This document shows, piece by piece, positions 24,709-33,397 of a stretch of 64,000 bases of DNA. This DNA comes from Clostridia bacterium (GTDB lineage: Bacteria > Bacillota_A > Clostridia > Oscillospirales > Acutalibacteraceae). The stretch is from the NCBI GenBank assembly GCA_017435305.1, contig JAFSFH010000012.1, forward strand, positions 1 through 64,000. Reading direction: 5' to 3'. The number at the start of each line of letters is the position of its first letter. Position 1 is the first letter of the stretch. The translations under genes were made by a program, and so were the position numbers. The notes beneath the pieces are model-generated. The model did no database searches, was not told where the DNA came from, and was given only the letters and a program-made list of their open reading frames with translations.

Positions 24709-25166
24709 CGCCTCCCTCTGACGAGGGAGGTGTCAAAAATCTTTGATTTTTGACGGAGGGAGAGACCTTTTTACAGCTAAATCAATGGCTTCGCACACAC
24801 CGCGAAACCGTTTATCTACATCCGTGTTGCAAAACCGCAAAACAGTCACACCGCGTTGCTCCAATTCTTTGGTGCGCAGTGCATCTTTGCTCCTTTTCTC
24901 TTCGGTATAGTGACCGCTGCCATCCAGTTCAACAACCAACCGTGCCTTTGCACAATAGAAATCCGCGATATAGTTTCCTATGGCTTTTTGTCTTTGAAAA
25001 CGGATGGGATATATGCGCAGAAACTCATACCACAATCTCCGCTCCCAAGGTGTCATATTACTACGTAACAACTTTGCCAAAGGGATGTTATTTCTGTTGT
25101 ACTCTCTCATTTTCTCTCCCTCCGACCTCGCCTTCGCTCGGCCACCTCCCTCGTCAGAGGGAGGCG
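24709..25166. mobile_element. DUF559 cassette bounded by inverted palindromic repeats
   Basis: A 24-base sequence at 24709-24732 (starting CGCCTCCCTCTGACG) recurs as its perfect reverse complement at 25143-25166. Each copy is itself a palindrome around GAC and continues inward through a second, variable hairpin to a common (C)GGAGGGAGAGA end: left 24709-24766 with inner hairpin GTCAAAAATC/GATTTTTGAC, right 25114-25166 with an inner CGAGC/GCTCG-type pairing. The nuclease gene lies between them, and its last codons lie inside the left repeat. Confidence 0.75.
24733..25110 (-). CDS. DUF559 endonuclease-like protein
   Basis: A 125-residue protein of the Vsr-like PD-(D/E)xK superfamily. Features are RSNMTPWERRLWYEFLR, RFQRQKAIGNYIADFYC with the metal-binding Asp, LVVELDGSGHY with the Glu-x-Asp pair, and VLRFCNTDV. 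The ATG at 25110 is chosen because the family sequence starts there; the frame continues upstream through the flanking repeat. The C-terminal SLPPSKIKDF is encoded by the left flanking palindrome. Such proteins probably act as nucking or nicking enzymes, but no substrate is known to me. Confidence 0.8.
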   Translation of the reverse strand: MREYNRNNIPLAKLLRSNMTPWERRLWYEFLRIYPIRFQRQKAIGNYIADFYCAKARLVVELDGSGHYTEEKRSKDALRTKELEQRGVTVLRFCNTDVDKRFRGVCEAIDLAVKRSLPPSKIKDF

Positions 25167-25190
25167 AACACACGTCCCTATAAAACAAAA

Positions 25191-25230
25191 ATACCACATT
25201 CCCCTTGAAAATGCAAGGAGAATGTGGTAT
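25191..25230 (-). terminator. Terminator of prfC
   Basis: A 17-bp stem with one mismatch (core ATACCACATTC/GAATGTGGTAT) just after the prfC stop, followed on the minus strand by a TTTTTG T-rich tail. Confidence 0.88.
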
Positions 25231-25236
25231 CTGTAT

Positions 25237-26862
25237 TTACGCCTCGTTTTTGCCGAATTCGGACAATTCCAGAGTGGGATTGTGGTCGGTGGCCCAGGTA
25301 ATGTTCCAGGGATTGGTGAACAATAGCAGCTTCTTCCCCTTCAGGTCCTGAATGCGGCGAGTATCGGATGTCAAGTTCAATGCCTTTACATTGATATCCT
25401 CGTTCTCGATCCAGCGAATGTACTGGTAGGGCAGGTTTTGCATACGAATATCCACGTTGTACTCGTTCTTCAGACGGTAGGTGAGCACCTCAAACTGCAG
25501 CACGCCCACCACGCCGACGATCACCTCTTCCATACCGCCGTTCAGCTCCTGGAAGATCTGGATGGCGCCCTCCTGAGCGATCTGGGTGATGCCCTTAACG
25601 AACTGCTTGCGCTTCATGGTGTCCACCAGGCTGACCAGTGCAAAATGCTCGGGGGCAAAGGTGGGGATGCCCTCAAAGGCAAACTTATCTCCGCCGGAGC
25701 AGATGGTGTCGCCGATGGAGAACACACCGGGGTCGAACACGCCGATGATGTCGCCGGCATAGGCCTCGTCCACGATCTCGCGGGATTCCGCCATCAGCTG
25801 CTGGGGCTGGCTCAGCCGCATCTTCTTATCCCCCTGCACGTGGTAGACCTCCATACCCTTCTCGAACTTGCCGGAGCAGATACGCATAAAGGCCACACGG
25901 TCGCGGTGTGCCTTGTTCATATTGGCCTGAATCTTAAACACAAAGGCGGAGAAATTCTTGCCGAAGGGGTCGATCTCCGTGTCCCCTGCCCTGCGGGGCA
26001 GCGGGGAGGTGGTCATATTCAGGAACTCCTGCAGGAAGGGCTCTACGCCGAAGTTGGTCAGCGCCGAGCCGAAGAATACGGGGGTCAGCCGACCGTGGCG
26101 CACCTCGTCCATATCGAAATCGTAGCCGGCGCCGTCCAGCAGCTCCACGTCGTCCATCAAGGTGTCGTGGAGATAGGGGCCGATCATATCCTTCAGGCTG
26201 TCGTCCTTCAGGTCCACGCGGGTGGCCGCCACCTCGTGCTGGGCGTTGGCGTTCTCGTCGTTGGCGGTGAAGGCGATGATGCTGCTGCCCTGCCGATCGT
26301 ACACACCCTTAAACTCCTTGCCGGAGCCGATGGGCCAGTTCATAGGATAGGTGCGGATGCCCAGCACACTCTCGATCTCCTCCATCAGGTCAAAGGGGTT
26401 GCGCGCCTCGCGGTCCATCTTGTTGATAAAGGTGAAGATGGGGATGTTGCGCAGCAGACACACCTTAAACAGCTTGATGGTCTGGCGCTCAACGCCCTTG
26501 GACGCGTCGATGACCATCACAGCGGAGTCCGCCGCCATCAGGGTGCGGTAGGTGTCCTCCGAGAAGTCCTGGTGACCGGGGGTGTCCAGAATGTTGATGC
26601 AGTAGTCCTTATAGTTGAACTGCATCACCGAGCTGGTAACCGAGATACCGCGCTGTTTTTCGATCTCCATCCAGTCGGAGACCGCGTGCTTATTGTTCTT
26701 TTTGCCCTTGACCATACCCGCCTGCTGGATGGCGCCGCCGTACAGCAGAAATTTTTCGGTCAGGGTGGTTTTACCGGCGTCGGGGTGGGAGATGATGGCA
26801 AAGGTGCGCCGCCGCAGAATCTCCTCGTTTGTGGGACGTCCGGTGGTGTTTACTTGATCCAT
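25237..26862 (-). CDS. prfC: Peptide chain release factor 3
   Basis: GTPase that recycles RF1/RF2 from the ribosome. The 541-residue protein has the translational GTPase G domain: SHPDAGKTT, RGISVTSS (switch I with Thr), DTPGHQDF and NKMDRE, followed by the RF3-specific C-terminal domain. Length matches RF3 and is far shorter than EF-G. It stands alone between the DUF559 cassette and spoVAD, with AGGAGGG before the ATG and a clear terminator. Confidence 0.95.
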   Translation of the reverse strand: MDQVNTTGRPTNEEILRRRTFAIISHPDAGKTTLTEKFLLYGGAIQQAGMVKGKKNNKHAVSDWMEIEKQRGISVTSSVMQFNYKDYCINILDTPGHQDFSEDTYRTLMAADSAVMVIDASKGVERQTIKLFKVCLLRNIPIFTFINKMDREARNPFDLMEEIESVLGIRTYPMNWPIGSGKEFKGVYDRQGSSIIAFTANDENANAQHEVAATRVDLKDDSLKDMIGPYLHDTLMDDVELLDGAGYDFDMDEVRHGRLTPVFFGSALTNFGVEPFLQEFLNMTTSPLPRRAGDTEIDPFGKNFSAFVFKIQANMNKAHRDRVAFMRICSGKFEKGMEVYHVQGDKKMRLSQPQQLMAESREIVDEAYAGDIIGVFDPGVFSIGDTICSGGDKFAFEGIPTFAPEHFALVSLVDTMKRKQFVKGITQIAQEGAIQIFQELNGGMEEVIVGVVGVLQFEVLTYRLKNEYNVDIRMQNLPYQYIRWIENEDINVKALNLTSDTRRIQDLKGKKLLLFTNPWNITWATDHNPTLELSEFGKNEA

Positions 26863-26943
26863 AGGAACCCTCCTGGAAACATCAATGGCATACTGGGATA
26901 TTGTACCTTATTTCCGCCGATTATGCAACATAAATTTTAAATA

Positions 26944-26978
26944 AAATCACCCGCAGAGTGTACCTCCACGGGTGGTTT
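26944..26978 (-). terminator. Terminator of spoVAD
   Basis: A 10-bp stem with one wobble (AAATCACCCG/CGGGTGGTTT) 6 bases past the spoVAD stop, with a TTTTATTTAAAATTT tail on the minus strand. Confidence 0.75.
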
Positions 26979-26984
26979 CACGCT

Positions 26985-27995
26985 TTATTCCGCCGTCAGC
27001 AATACGGCGTGGCAGATGCCGGGGATCGACTCCCCCTGCTGGGAGGAGGTGGGGCTCATCAGCGCGCCGGTGGGGCAGAACAGCATCCGCCGCATCTCCC
27101 CCCGCTCCAGCATGGGCAGCAGGTGGGCGCACAGCACCGCCGCCGAGCACCCGCACCCCGATCCGCCGGCGTGGACGTCCTGCCGCTGTCGGTCAAACAG
27201 CAGCAGACCGCAATCGGTATAGTTGCCGCCCAGGGTGACGCCGCTGTCCGCCAGCAGCTGACGGCACAGATCACTGCCCACCTGACCCAGGTCGCCGGTG
27301 ACGATCAGGTCATAGTCCTTGGGTGTGGTGACGGTATCACAGAGAAAGCGGCGGATGGTGTCCGCCGCCGCAGGCGCCATAGCCGCTCCCATATTGTTCA
27401 TATCCGTGACGCCCAGATCCTGCACGCGACCAACACACACCGCCTCCACCCGCACGCCACTCGTTCCCTGCCCCACCACCACCGCGCCGGAGGCGGTGGC
27501 GGTCCATTGATTAGTGGGGGTGCGCTGACAGCCGTATTCCAGCGGAAAACGGAACTGCCGCTCGGCGGTGCAGAAGTGGCTGGAGGTCACCGCCACGCAG
27601 GGGGCGGCGGCGCCGCTGTCCGCGAACAGAGCCGCCAGCGCCAGGGTCTGTCCCATGGTAGAGCAGGCGCCGAACTGACCCAATAGCGGCACCCCCATCT
27701 CCCGCAGGCCATAGGTGGAGGCGATGTTCTGATTCAGCAGATCCCCCGCAAACAGCATCTGCAGCTGCTGCGGCTGAAGACCCGCCTTTGCCACCGCGCG
27801 GGTGACCGCCTCCCGTTGCAGGGCACTCTCCGCCTGCTCCCAGGTCTTACAGCCCAGATAGGCGTCCTCAAACACCGCGTCAAAATACTCCCCCAGCGGT
27901 CCCTCCCCCTCCTTTTTACCGCCCACGGCGGCGTAGCCAAGGATGGCGGGGGCATTGTCAAAACGAATTGTGTGCATACCGCAACGCTTGGGCAT
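26985..27995 (-). CDS. spoVAD: Stage V sporulation protein AD
   Basis: Part of the SpoVA system that loads dipicolinic acid into spores. The 336-residue protein has the thiolase-like fold pattern: RFDNAPAILGYAAVGGKKEG at the N-terminus, AGDLLNQNIASTYGLRE, GQFGACSTMGQTLALAAL with the Cys, TSSHFCTAERQFRFPLEYG and GSGCGCSA near the end. The ATG at 27995 follows AGGAG by 8 bases. Most spore formers keep spoVAC and spoVAE beside it; neither is present here. It supports a spore-forming host. Confidence 0.93.
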   Translation of the reverse strand: MPKRCGMHTIRFDNAPAILGYAAVGGKKEGEGPLGEYFDAVFEDAYLGCKTWEQAESALQREAVTRAVAKAGLQPQQLQMLFAGDLLNQNIASTYGLREMGVPLLGQFGACSTMGQTLALAALFADSGAAAPCVAVTSSHFCTAERQFRFPLEYGCQRTPTNQWTATASGAVVVGQGTSGVRVEAVCVGRVQDLGVTDMNNMGAAMAPAAADTIRRFLCDTVTTPKDYDLIVTGDLGQVGSDLCRQLLADSGVTLGGNYTDCGLLLFDRQRQDVHAGGSGCGCSAAVLCAHLLPMLERGEMRRMLFCPTGALMSPTSSQQGESIPGICHAVLLTAE

Positions 27996-28101
27996 AACCA
28001 ACACTCCTAAACACATAAAGTTACCCTTACCTTTCCCACCGCGGCGGAGAATATGCGCGTTTTTTGCCGCATATACTATCCACGATACGGGAGGGATGCG
28101 T

Positions 28102-28626
28102 GTGAAGCGTCGATTGATCCATTGGCAGATAGCGGGTTTCGTGTTTACGGGTGTGATGGGGGTGCTGCTGCATTTTCTGTACGACTGGACGGGGCAGAGT
28201 GTCCTCGTCGCCCCCTTTGCGGCGGTGAACGAGTCCATCTGGGAGCATATGAAGCTGCTGTACGTGCCGCTGGTGCTGTTCGCTGTGGTGCAGGGGCGGT
28301 TTTTGACCCGCAACTATCCCCATTTCTGGTGTGCCAAGCTGTGGAGCACGGTGGCGGGAGTGGTCGCCATCCCCCTATTGTACTACGCCTATTCCGGCGC
28401 ACTGGGGGTGACCGCCGACTGGTTTAACATCACCATCTTCTATATCGCCGCGGCGGCGACCTTTCTGCTGGACACCCACCTATTGCACCGCGGTGTGCCC
28501 TGCCGCCACCCCAAAGGGGCGGCGGTGCTGCTGCTGGCTCTGTGGGGGCTGTTCGTGGTGTTCACCTTTTGGTCACCCCACATTCCTTTGTTCCGCGACC
28601 CCATCACCGGCACCAACAGCATATAA
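28102..28626 (+). CDS. Small integral membrane protein (DUF6512-like)
   Basis: A protein of about 174 residues with five or six hydrophobic segments, including HFLYDWTGQSVLVAPFAAVN and ESIWEHMKLLYVPLVLFA, a pattern seen in uncharacterised Clostridial membrane proteins of the DUF6512 type. Either the GTG at 28102, with GGGAGGG 6 bases ahead, or the ATG at 28096, which abuts that site, could be the start; I prefer the GTG. It is transcribed divergently from spoVAD and ends at a bidirectional terminator. Function unknown. Confidence 0.7.
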   Translation: MKRRLIHWQIAGFVFTGVMGVLLHFLYDWTGQSVLVAPFAAVNESIWEHMKLLYVPLVLFAVVQGRFLTRNYPHFWCAKLWSTVAGVVAIPLLYYAYSGALGVTADWFNITIFYIAAAATFLLDTHLLHRGVPCRHPKGAAVLLLALWGLFVVFTFWSPHIPLFRDPITGTNSI

Positions 28627-28629
28627 AAA

Positions 28630-28659
28630 AGCACCCCTGACCAAACGGTCAGGGGTGCT
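28630..28659. terminator. Bidirectional terminator
   Basis: A perfect 13-bp stem AGCACCCCTGACC/GGTCAGGGGTGCT with an AAAC loop. The A-run on its left gives a T-run for the minus-strand malQ transcript, where it should be strongest. Confidence 0.93.
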
Positions 28660-28666
28660 GTTCTGT

Positions 28667-30166
28667 TTAACGATCGTACATCTTGGTAAGGGTCAACAGC
28701 TTCTCGGTCATCTCCTCGGTGATGGCATCGGGGAGCATCCGCCACTGCCAGTTGCCCTCGGGGATGCCGGGGATATTCATACGGTAAGCGTTATCCAGCT
28801 CCAGATAATCCTGCATCTGGGTGATAAACAGATCTGCCACGCTACCCATACCGCCGCGGATCAGACCCCAGGTATACCCTTCCTCGCGGTTGAGCCCCAG
28901 ATAGGCCACCGCCTTGTCTCGGTCGTCGGGATCCACCTCGGCGATCCAGCCGGTGAGAGTCTCGTTGTCGTGGGTGCCTCCGTAGCACGCGCAGTTGGGT
29001 ATGTAGGCGTGGGGCAGGTACGCGCTGGAATCCTTGGAATCAAAGGCGAACTCCAACACCTTCATACCGGGGAATCCGCTGTCCGCCAGCAGCTGCACCA
29101 CGTCGGGAGAGGGATACCCCAGATCCTCCGCGATAAAGCGGGTGTCGGCAAACCAATCCCGCAGCACGCCCACCAGCGACATACCGGGTCCCTTGACCCA
29201 CTTGCCGTTTTTGGCGGTGGTTTCGCCGTAGGGCACCGACCAGTAGCTCTCAAAGCCACGGAAATGGTCGATGCGGATGATGTCGTACAGCTTGGTGGCA
29301 CCGTCCACACGGCGGATCCACCAGGCATAGCCGTCCTTCGCCATGGCCTCGTAGTCATAGAGGGGGTTGCCCCACAGCTGACCGTCCTCGGAGAAGTAGT
29401 CCGGCGGCACGCCGGACACGGCAGAGGGGAATCCCTTTTCGTCCAGCTGGAAGCACTCGGGCGAGGCCCACACGTCCACCGAATCCAGCGCCACGTAGAT
29501 GGGCAGGTCGCCGATGATACCCACGCCCTTTTGGTGGGCGTAGTTTCTCAATTCATTCCACTGCTTATAGAACAGATACTGGATATAGGTGAACAGCTGA
29601 ACGTCACTCTCCAGCGCCTTACGGTATTTCGCCATAGCCGTCGGCTTACGCAGGCGGATGTCCTCATCCGCCCAGTCCAGCCAGCAGACCATACCGAAGT
29701 GCCGCTTCACCGCCATAAACAGAGCGTAATCCGGCAGCCAGTTCTCGTTCGCCTTGACAAAGGCATCCACCGACTTTTGATCCCGTTTCCAGCCGCGGTC
29801 GGTGGCCTTTTGCAGCAGGATATAGCGGTTTTCATACAGCAGACCGTAGTCCACGCGGGCGGGGTCGTCGCCCCAAGAGAGGGCGTCGATCTCCTCCTGC
29901 GTCAGCAGGTCATCCTCTACCAGCAAATCCAAATCAATAAAATACGGATTGCCCGCAAAGGTGGAGGGACTCTGATAGGGGCTGTCGCCGTAGCTGGTGG
30001 GACCCACCGGCAGCATCTGCCACCAGGTCTGTCCCGCCGCCGCCAAAAAGTCCACAAAATCGCGGGCGGCGGCACCCAGCGTACCGATACCGTAGGGAGA
30101 GGGCAGCGAAGACACCGCCATCAGCACACCACTGCTTCTTTTGATGTAATTATCCCTTGACAGCAC
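28667..30166 (-). CDS. malQ: 4-alpha-glucanotransferase
   Basis: Amylomaltase that disproportionates maltodextrins in the cytoplasm. The 499-residue GH77 protein has KRSSGVLMAVSSLPSPYGIG, WWQMLPVGPTSYGDSPYQ, IRIDHFRGFESYW with a catalytic Asp, ED-containing RFIAEDLGY, and GTHDNETLTGW. The GTG at 30166 lies inside the end of the upstream permease gene (overlap 17 bases); a good Shine-Dalgarno is not obvious, so the exact start is uncertain by a few codons. It is the last gene of the maltodextrin operon. Confidence 0.93.
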   Translation of the reverse strand: MLSRDNYIKRSSGVLMAVSSLPSPYGIGTLGAAARDFVDFLAAAGQTWWQMLPVGPTSYGDSPYQSPSTFAGNPYFIDLDLLVEDDLLTQEEIDALSWGDDPARVDYGLLYENRYILLQKATDRGWKRDQKSVDAFVKANENWLPDYALFMAVKRHFGMVCWLDWADEDIRLRKPTAMAKYRKALESDVQLFTYIQYLFYKQWNELRNYAHQKGVGIIGDLPIYVALDSVDVWASPECFQLDEKGFPSAVSGVPPDYFSEDGQLWGNPLYDYEAMAKDGYAWWIRRVDGATKLYDIIRIDHFRGFESYWSVPYGETTAKNGKWVKGPGMSLVGVLRDWFADTRFIAEDLGYPSPDVVQLLADSGFPGMKVLEFAFDSKDSSAYLPHAYIPNCACYGGTHDNETLTGWIAEVDPDDRDKAVAYLGLNREEGYTWGLIRGGMGSVADLFITQMQDYLELDNAYRMNIPGIPEGNWQWRMLPDAITEEMTEKLLTLTKMYDR

Positions 30167-31007
30167 CGGCGGCCACCCCCTTGATGATGTGTTTCTGACA
30201 GGCCAAATAGAAGATAATGACGGGTATGATGCTCAGCAGGATCAGCGCCATAGTCGCGCCCAGATCCACCGTGCCGTAGCTACCCTTCAGGTATTGGATG
30301 TGGATGGGGATGGTGCGGAATTCGTTGATGTCCAGCACCAGATAGGGGAGCAGATAGTCGTTCCACACCCACATGATCTCCAGAATACCCACCGAGATCA
30401 TGGTGGGACGCATCATAGGCATCACCACCGAGAAGAAGGTGCGTACCGCACCGCAGCCGTCAATGGAGGCGGCCTCCTCGATCTCCAGCGGTATGGACTT
30501 CACAAAGCCCACGAACATAAAGATGGCCAGACCGGCACCGAAGCCCAGATACACGATGGGGATGGTCCAGGGGGTGTTCAGCGACAGCTTATCCGCCGTC
30601 TTGGACAGAGGATACATCACCATCTGGAAGGGTACCACCATGGAGAACACGCACAGGAAGTACACCATCTTACAGAACCAGGAATTGCGGCGGTCAATAT
30701 ACCACGCCGCCATGGAGGTGAACAGCAGGATCAGGAAGGTGGACAGCAGGGTGATAACCACGCTGTACAGCACGCTCCTATAGAAGGGATAGTTACCAAA
30801 GGTCATACCCTTGATAAAGTTGTCAAAGGCCGCATAGGACTCTGCCGTAGGCAGAGCAAAGGTATCGGTCTTGACAAAGGTGTTCAGCTTAAAGGAGTTG
30901 ACCGCCACGGCCACCACCGGCAGCACGTAGATGATGCTGATGATGCTCATCAGCACGGTGAGCAGTCCCTTGCCGAACTTAGCACCGGATAAGGTCTTGT
31001 TTCCCAT
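30150..31007 (-). CDS. Maltodextrin-type ABC transporter permease (MalG-like)
   Basis: A 285-residue inner-membrane permease with six hydrophobic segments. The EAA loop, EEAASIDGCGAVRTFFSVVM, near residue 190 is the docking site for the ATPase, and VWNDYLLPYLV follows. It starts with an ATG overlapping the upstream permease stop (TAATG) behind AAGGAGGTG. No ATPase gene is in the operon; CUT1 importers of Firmicutes usually share an MsmX-type ATPase encoded elsewhere. Confidence 0.92.
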   Translation of the reverse strand: MGNKTLSGAKFGKGLLTVLMSIISIIYVLPVVAVAVNSFKLNTFVKTDTFALPTAESYAAFDNFIKGMTFGNYPFYRSVLYSVVITLLSTFLILLFTSMAAWYIDRRNSWFCKMVYFLCVFSMVVPFQMVMYPLSKTADKLSLNTPWTIPIVYLGFGAGLAIFMFVGFVKSIPLEIEEAASIDGCGAVRTFFSVVMPMMRPTMISVGILEIMWVWNDYLLPYLVLDINEFRTIPIHIQYLKGSYGTVDLGATMALILLSIIPVIIFYLACQKHIIKGVAAGAVKG

Positions 31008-31897
31008 TACTGCTGCACCTCCTTATTACGGGTGATGGACAACTGAGCCAGACCCAGACCTGCCACCAGCAGGAAGAAGATAACCGCCTTTGCCTGCGCC
31101 ACGCCGGGGGACGTGGAGCCGGAGGAGTAGAAGGTCTGAAAGATGTTCAGCGCCAGCATCTCGGTGGTACGGATGGCGGAGCCGTCCGGCTGGATGATAA
31201 AGGGATAGCCGCCGGTCAGCGCCAGGTTCTGGTCGAACAGCTTAAAGCCGTTGGTCAGAGACAGGAAGGTGCAGATGGTGATGGAGGGCATCACGTTGGG
31301 GATGATGATGCGGAACAGGGTCTGGTCGCTGCGGGCGCCGTCGATGCGGGCGGCCTCCAGCATATCCTCCGGCACCGCCTGCAGACCGGCGATGTAGATG
31401 ATCATCATATAGCCCACCTGCTGCCAGCACATCAGGATGATCAGACCCCAGAATCCCCAGGTGGAATCCTGCAGGATGGAGGTGCCGTACTTGGACAGGA
31501 TACCGTCAAAGATCATGGACCAGATGTATCCCAGCACGATACCGCCGATCAGGTTAGGCATAAAGAATACGGTACGGAACAGGTTAGAGCCCTTGATGCC
31601 CTGGGTGAGCACGTAGGCCACCATAAACGCCAGAATGTTGATCAGCACCAGGCTGACAATGGCGAAAATCGCCGTATACCAGAAGGAACGCACAAAGGTG
31701 TCGTCCTGGAAAGCGGCGATGTAGTTGTCAAATCCGGTAAACTCTGCGTCCTTGATCAGTCGGAACTTACAGAACGACAGATAGATGCCCTGAATAAAGG
31801 GCCATACAAAGCCGATGGCAAAGGCCGCCAGCACCGGTCCTAAGAAGAACCAGCCCCAGCGGGTCATAGGCTTTTGTAATGCGTTTTTCGTCTTCAA
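31007..31897 (-). CDS. Maltodextrin-type ABC transporter permease (MalF-like)
   Basis: A permease of about 296 residues with six hydrophobic segments and the EAA loop EAARIDGARSDQTLFRIIIP. The start is a judgement: a TTG at 31897 with AAGGGG 9 bases ahead gives a usual N-terminus; the frame continues to a TTG at 31948 without a ribosome site, and an ATG inside (TRWGWFF) would be shorter. The late segment YSSGSTSPGVAQAKAVIFFL is typical of MalF-like permeases. Confidence 0.88.
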   Translation of the reverse strand: MKTKNALQKPMTRWGWFFLGPVLAAFAIGFVWPFIQGIYLSFCKFRLIKDAEFTGFDNYIAAFQDDTFVRSFWYTAIFAIVSLVLINILAFMVAYVLTQGIKGSNLFRTVFFMPNLIGGIVLGYIWSMIFDGILSKYGTSILQDSTWGFWGLIILMCWQQVGYMMIIYIAGLQAVPEDMLEAARIDGARSDQTLFRIIIPNVMPSITICTFLSLTNGFKLFDQNLALTGGYPFIIQPDGSAIRTTEMLALNIFQTFYSSGSTSPGVAQAKAVIFFLLVAGLGLAQLSITRNKEVQQ

Positions 31898-31972
31898 TCG
31901 TTTCAACCCCTTGTATTGTAATCGGGATAGAGAGGATGCGGTTTGCAAAGGAAATGCGGGGAAATACAGATA

Positions 31973-32003
31973 AGGCGGGGAAGGCGATTCGCCTTCCCCG
32001 CCT
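31973..32003 (-). terminator. Hairpin between binding protein and permease genes
   Basis: A near-perfect 15-bp inverted repeat (core GGCGGGGAAGGCG/CGCCTTCCCCGCC) lies just after the binding-protein stop on the minus strand. No long T-run follows, so it may stabilise the binding-protein mRNA or terminate only partly, giving more binding protein than permease. Confidence 0.6.
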
Positions 32004-32033
32004 CGGCTACTTAGTGTTTATTCGGGAGATAAA

Positions 32034-33308
32034 TTACTTGTTAGCCTCTTTGTACTGAACGGCCCAGCCATCCACGAAAGCGGTAACGACCTTCTGCCAG
32101 TTGGCATCGGTCTGGTCGGCGTTGTACTCGTTCAGAGCGGAAACCAGAGCGGCGCGATAAGCGTCAACGTTGGGCTGGAAGTTGGTGACCCAAGGCATGA
32201 CGTAGCAGCCGTCGGCAGTGTACTGGTTAGCAGCGGCCAGGAAGCCGTTGGTGGACTCAGCAGCATTCTTATAGGGCATAACACCAAAGGTGTCAACCAG
32301 CAGGCGGGAAGCCTCGGGATCGGTAACGGCCCACACCATGAAGTCCATGGTAGCCTTCTGATCGGCCTCAGAAGCCTTGGAGTTGATAGCCCAGCAGTTC
32401 TCGGTACCGCAGTTCAGGCCGGCCTTCTCCTCGCCCTCGACACCACAGTAGTAGGGGATCATGGTGGCGTTGGGGATAGCCTCGGCGACAGAACCGTACT
32501 CCCAGGAACCGTTGACGTAGAAGGCAGCCTTCTTGGTCTTGAACTGGTTGGCAGCGTCGTGACCGCCGGTGGCCAGCTCCTTGGGATCGGTCAGGGAGTT
32601 GTTGATGCACAGGTCATACAGGTTCTTGAAGTTAGCCATGTAGGTACCCTTGATCTCGGCGGGGCACTCCTTCCAAGCGTCGGGAGAATCCACGGACTCA
32701 TAGTAGTACTCCAGGTTGGCCATATGGCCGGTGAAACGCCAAGAAGAGGAAGAATCCATATCGGAAGCAGAGAAGGCGTCGAAGCCCAGCTCGTCAGCAC
32801 GCTTGTGGATATCCTCGGCGACCTTCTTCAGACCGTCAAAGTTCTTGATGTCGTCCATCTTGTAGCCGGCAGCCTCGATCAGGTCGGGGTTAACGATGAT
32901 GCCGTAGCACTCATAGCAATAGCCGATGGACACCAGGTTGCCGTCCTCGTCATACAGGTTGTAGGCGTCGGTGTTCAGCTCGTTGGCAATGGCGGTATCC
33001 TTCAGGTTCAGGGCGTAGTCCTTCCACTCCTTAACGGAGTTCTGGTTGCCGATAACGAACAGGGTGGGAGCCTCGCTCTTCTCCATCTCGGCGATCAGGG
33101 TCTGGTTGTAGGTGCCGGAAGCGGCGGTAACAACCTTCACCTCAACGCCGGTCTCCTCGGTGTACATAGCAGCGACCTGCTGCAGCACCTCGTCAGACTC
33201 GGGCTTGAAGTTCAGCCAATAGACCGAACCTTTTTCGGCGGCACCACAGCCGGCAAACATGCCGATGCACATGATGGCCACGACCAACAGGGAAAGCGCT
33301 TTTTTCAT
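32034..33308 (-). CDS. Carbohydrate ABC transporter solute-binding lipoprotein
   Basis: A 424-residue extracytoplasmic sugar-binding protein with a type II signal peptide ending in GMFAGCG (Cys at residue 20). The mature part has the CUT1/MalE fold pattern: VYWLNFKPESDEVLQQVAAM, EAPTLFVIGNQ, and NGSWEYGSVAEAIPN. GGAGG lies 8 bases before the ATG at 33308. With the two permeases and malQ downstream, a maltodextrin or related alpha-glucan is the likely ligand; this is inferred from context. Confidence 0.92.
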   Translation of the reverse strand: MKKALSLLVVAIMCIGMFAGCGAAEKGSVYWLNFKPESDEVLQQVAAMYTEETGVEVKVVTAASGTYNQTLIAEMEKSEAPTLFVIGNQNSVKEWKDYALNLKDTAIANELNTDAYNLYDEDGNLVSIGYCYECYGIIVNPDLIEAAGYKMDDIKNFDGLKKVAEDIHKRADELGFDAFSASDMDSSSSWRFTGHMANLEYYYESVDSPDAWKECPAEIKGTYMANFKNLYDLCINNSLTDPKELATGGHDAANQFKTKKAAFYVNGSWEYGSVAEAIPNATMIPYYCGVEGEEKAGLNCGTENCWAINSKASEADQKATMDFMVWAVTDPEASRLLVDTFGVMPYKNAAESTNGFLAAANQYTADGCYVMPWVTNFQPNVDAYRAALVSALNEYNADQTDANWQKVVTAFVDGWAVQYKEANK

Positions 33309-33397
33309 AGGGTTGTCCTCCTTACAAATTTTTCGCACTTGCGTGCGATAATGCATTATGTATTTTCACGCCGGCGGCGTAAAAACCGAAAAGAATG

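Noticed and set aside
25111..25197. Longer N-terminus for the DUF559 protein
   Set aside because: Those codons are translations of the flanking palindromic repeat; the domain begins at the ATG at 25110.
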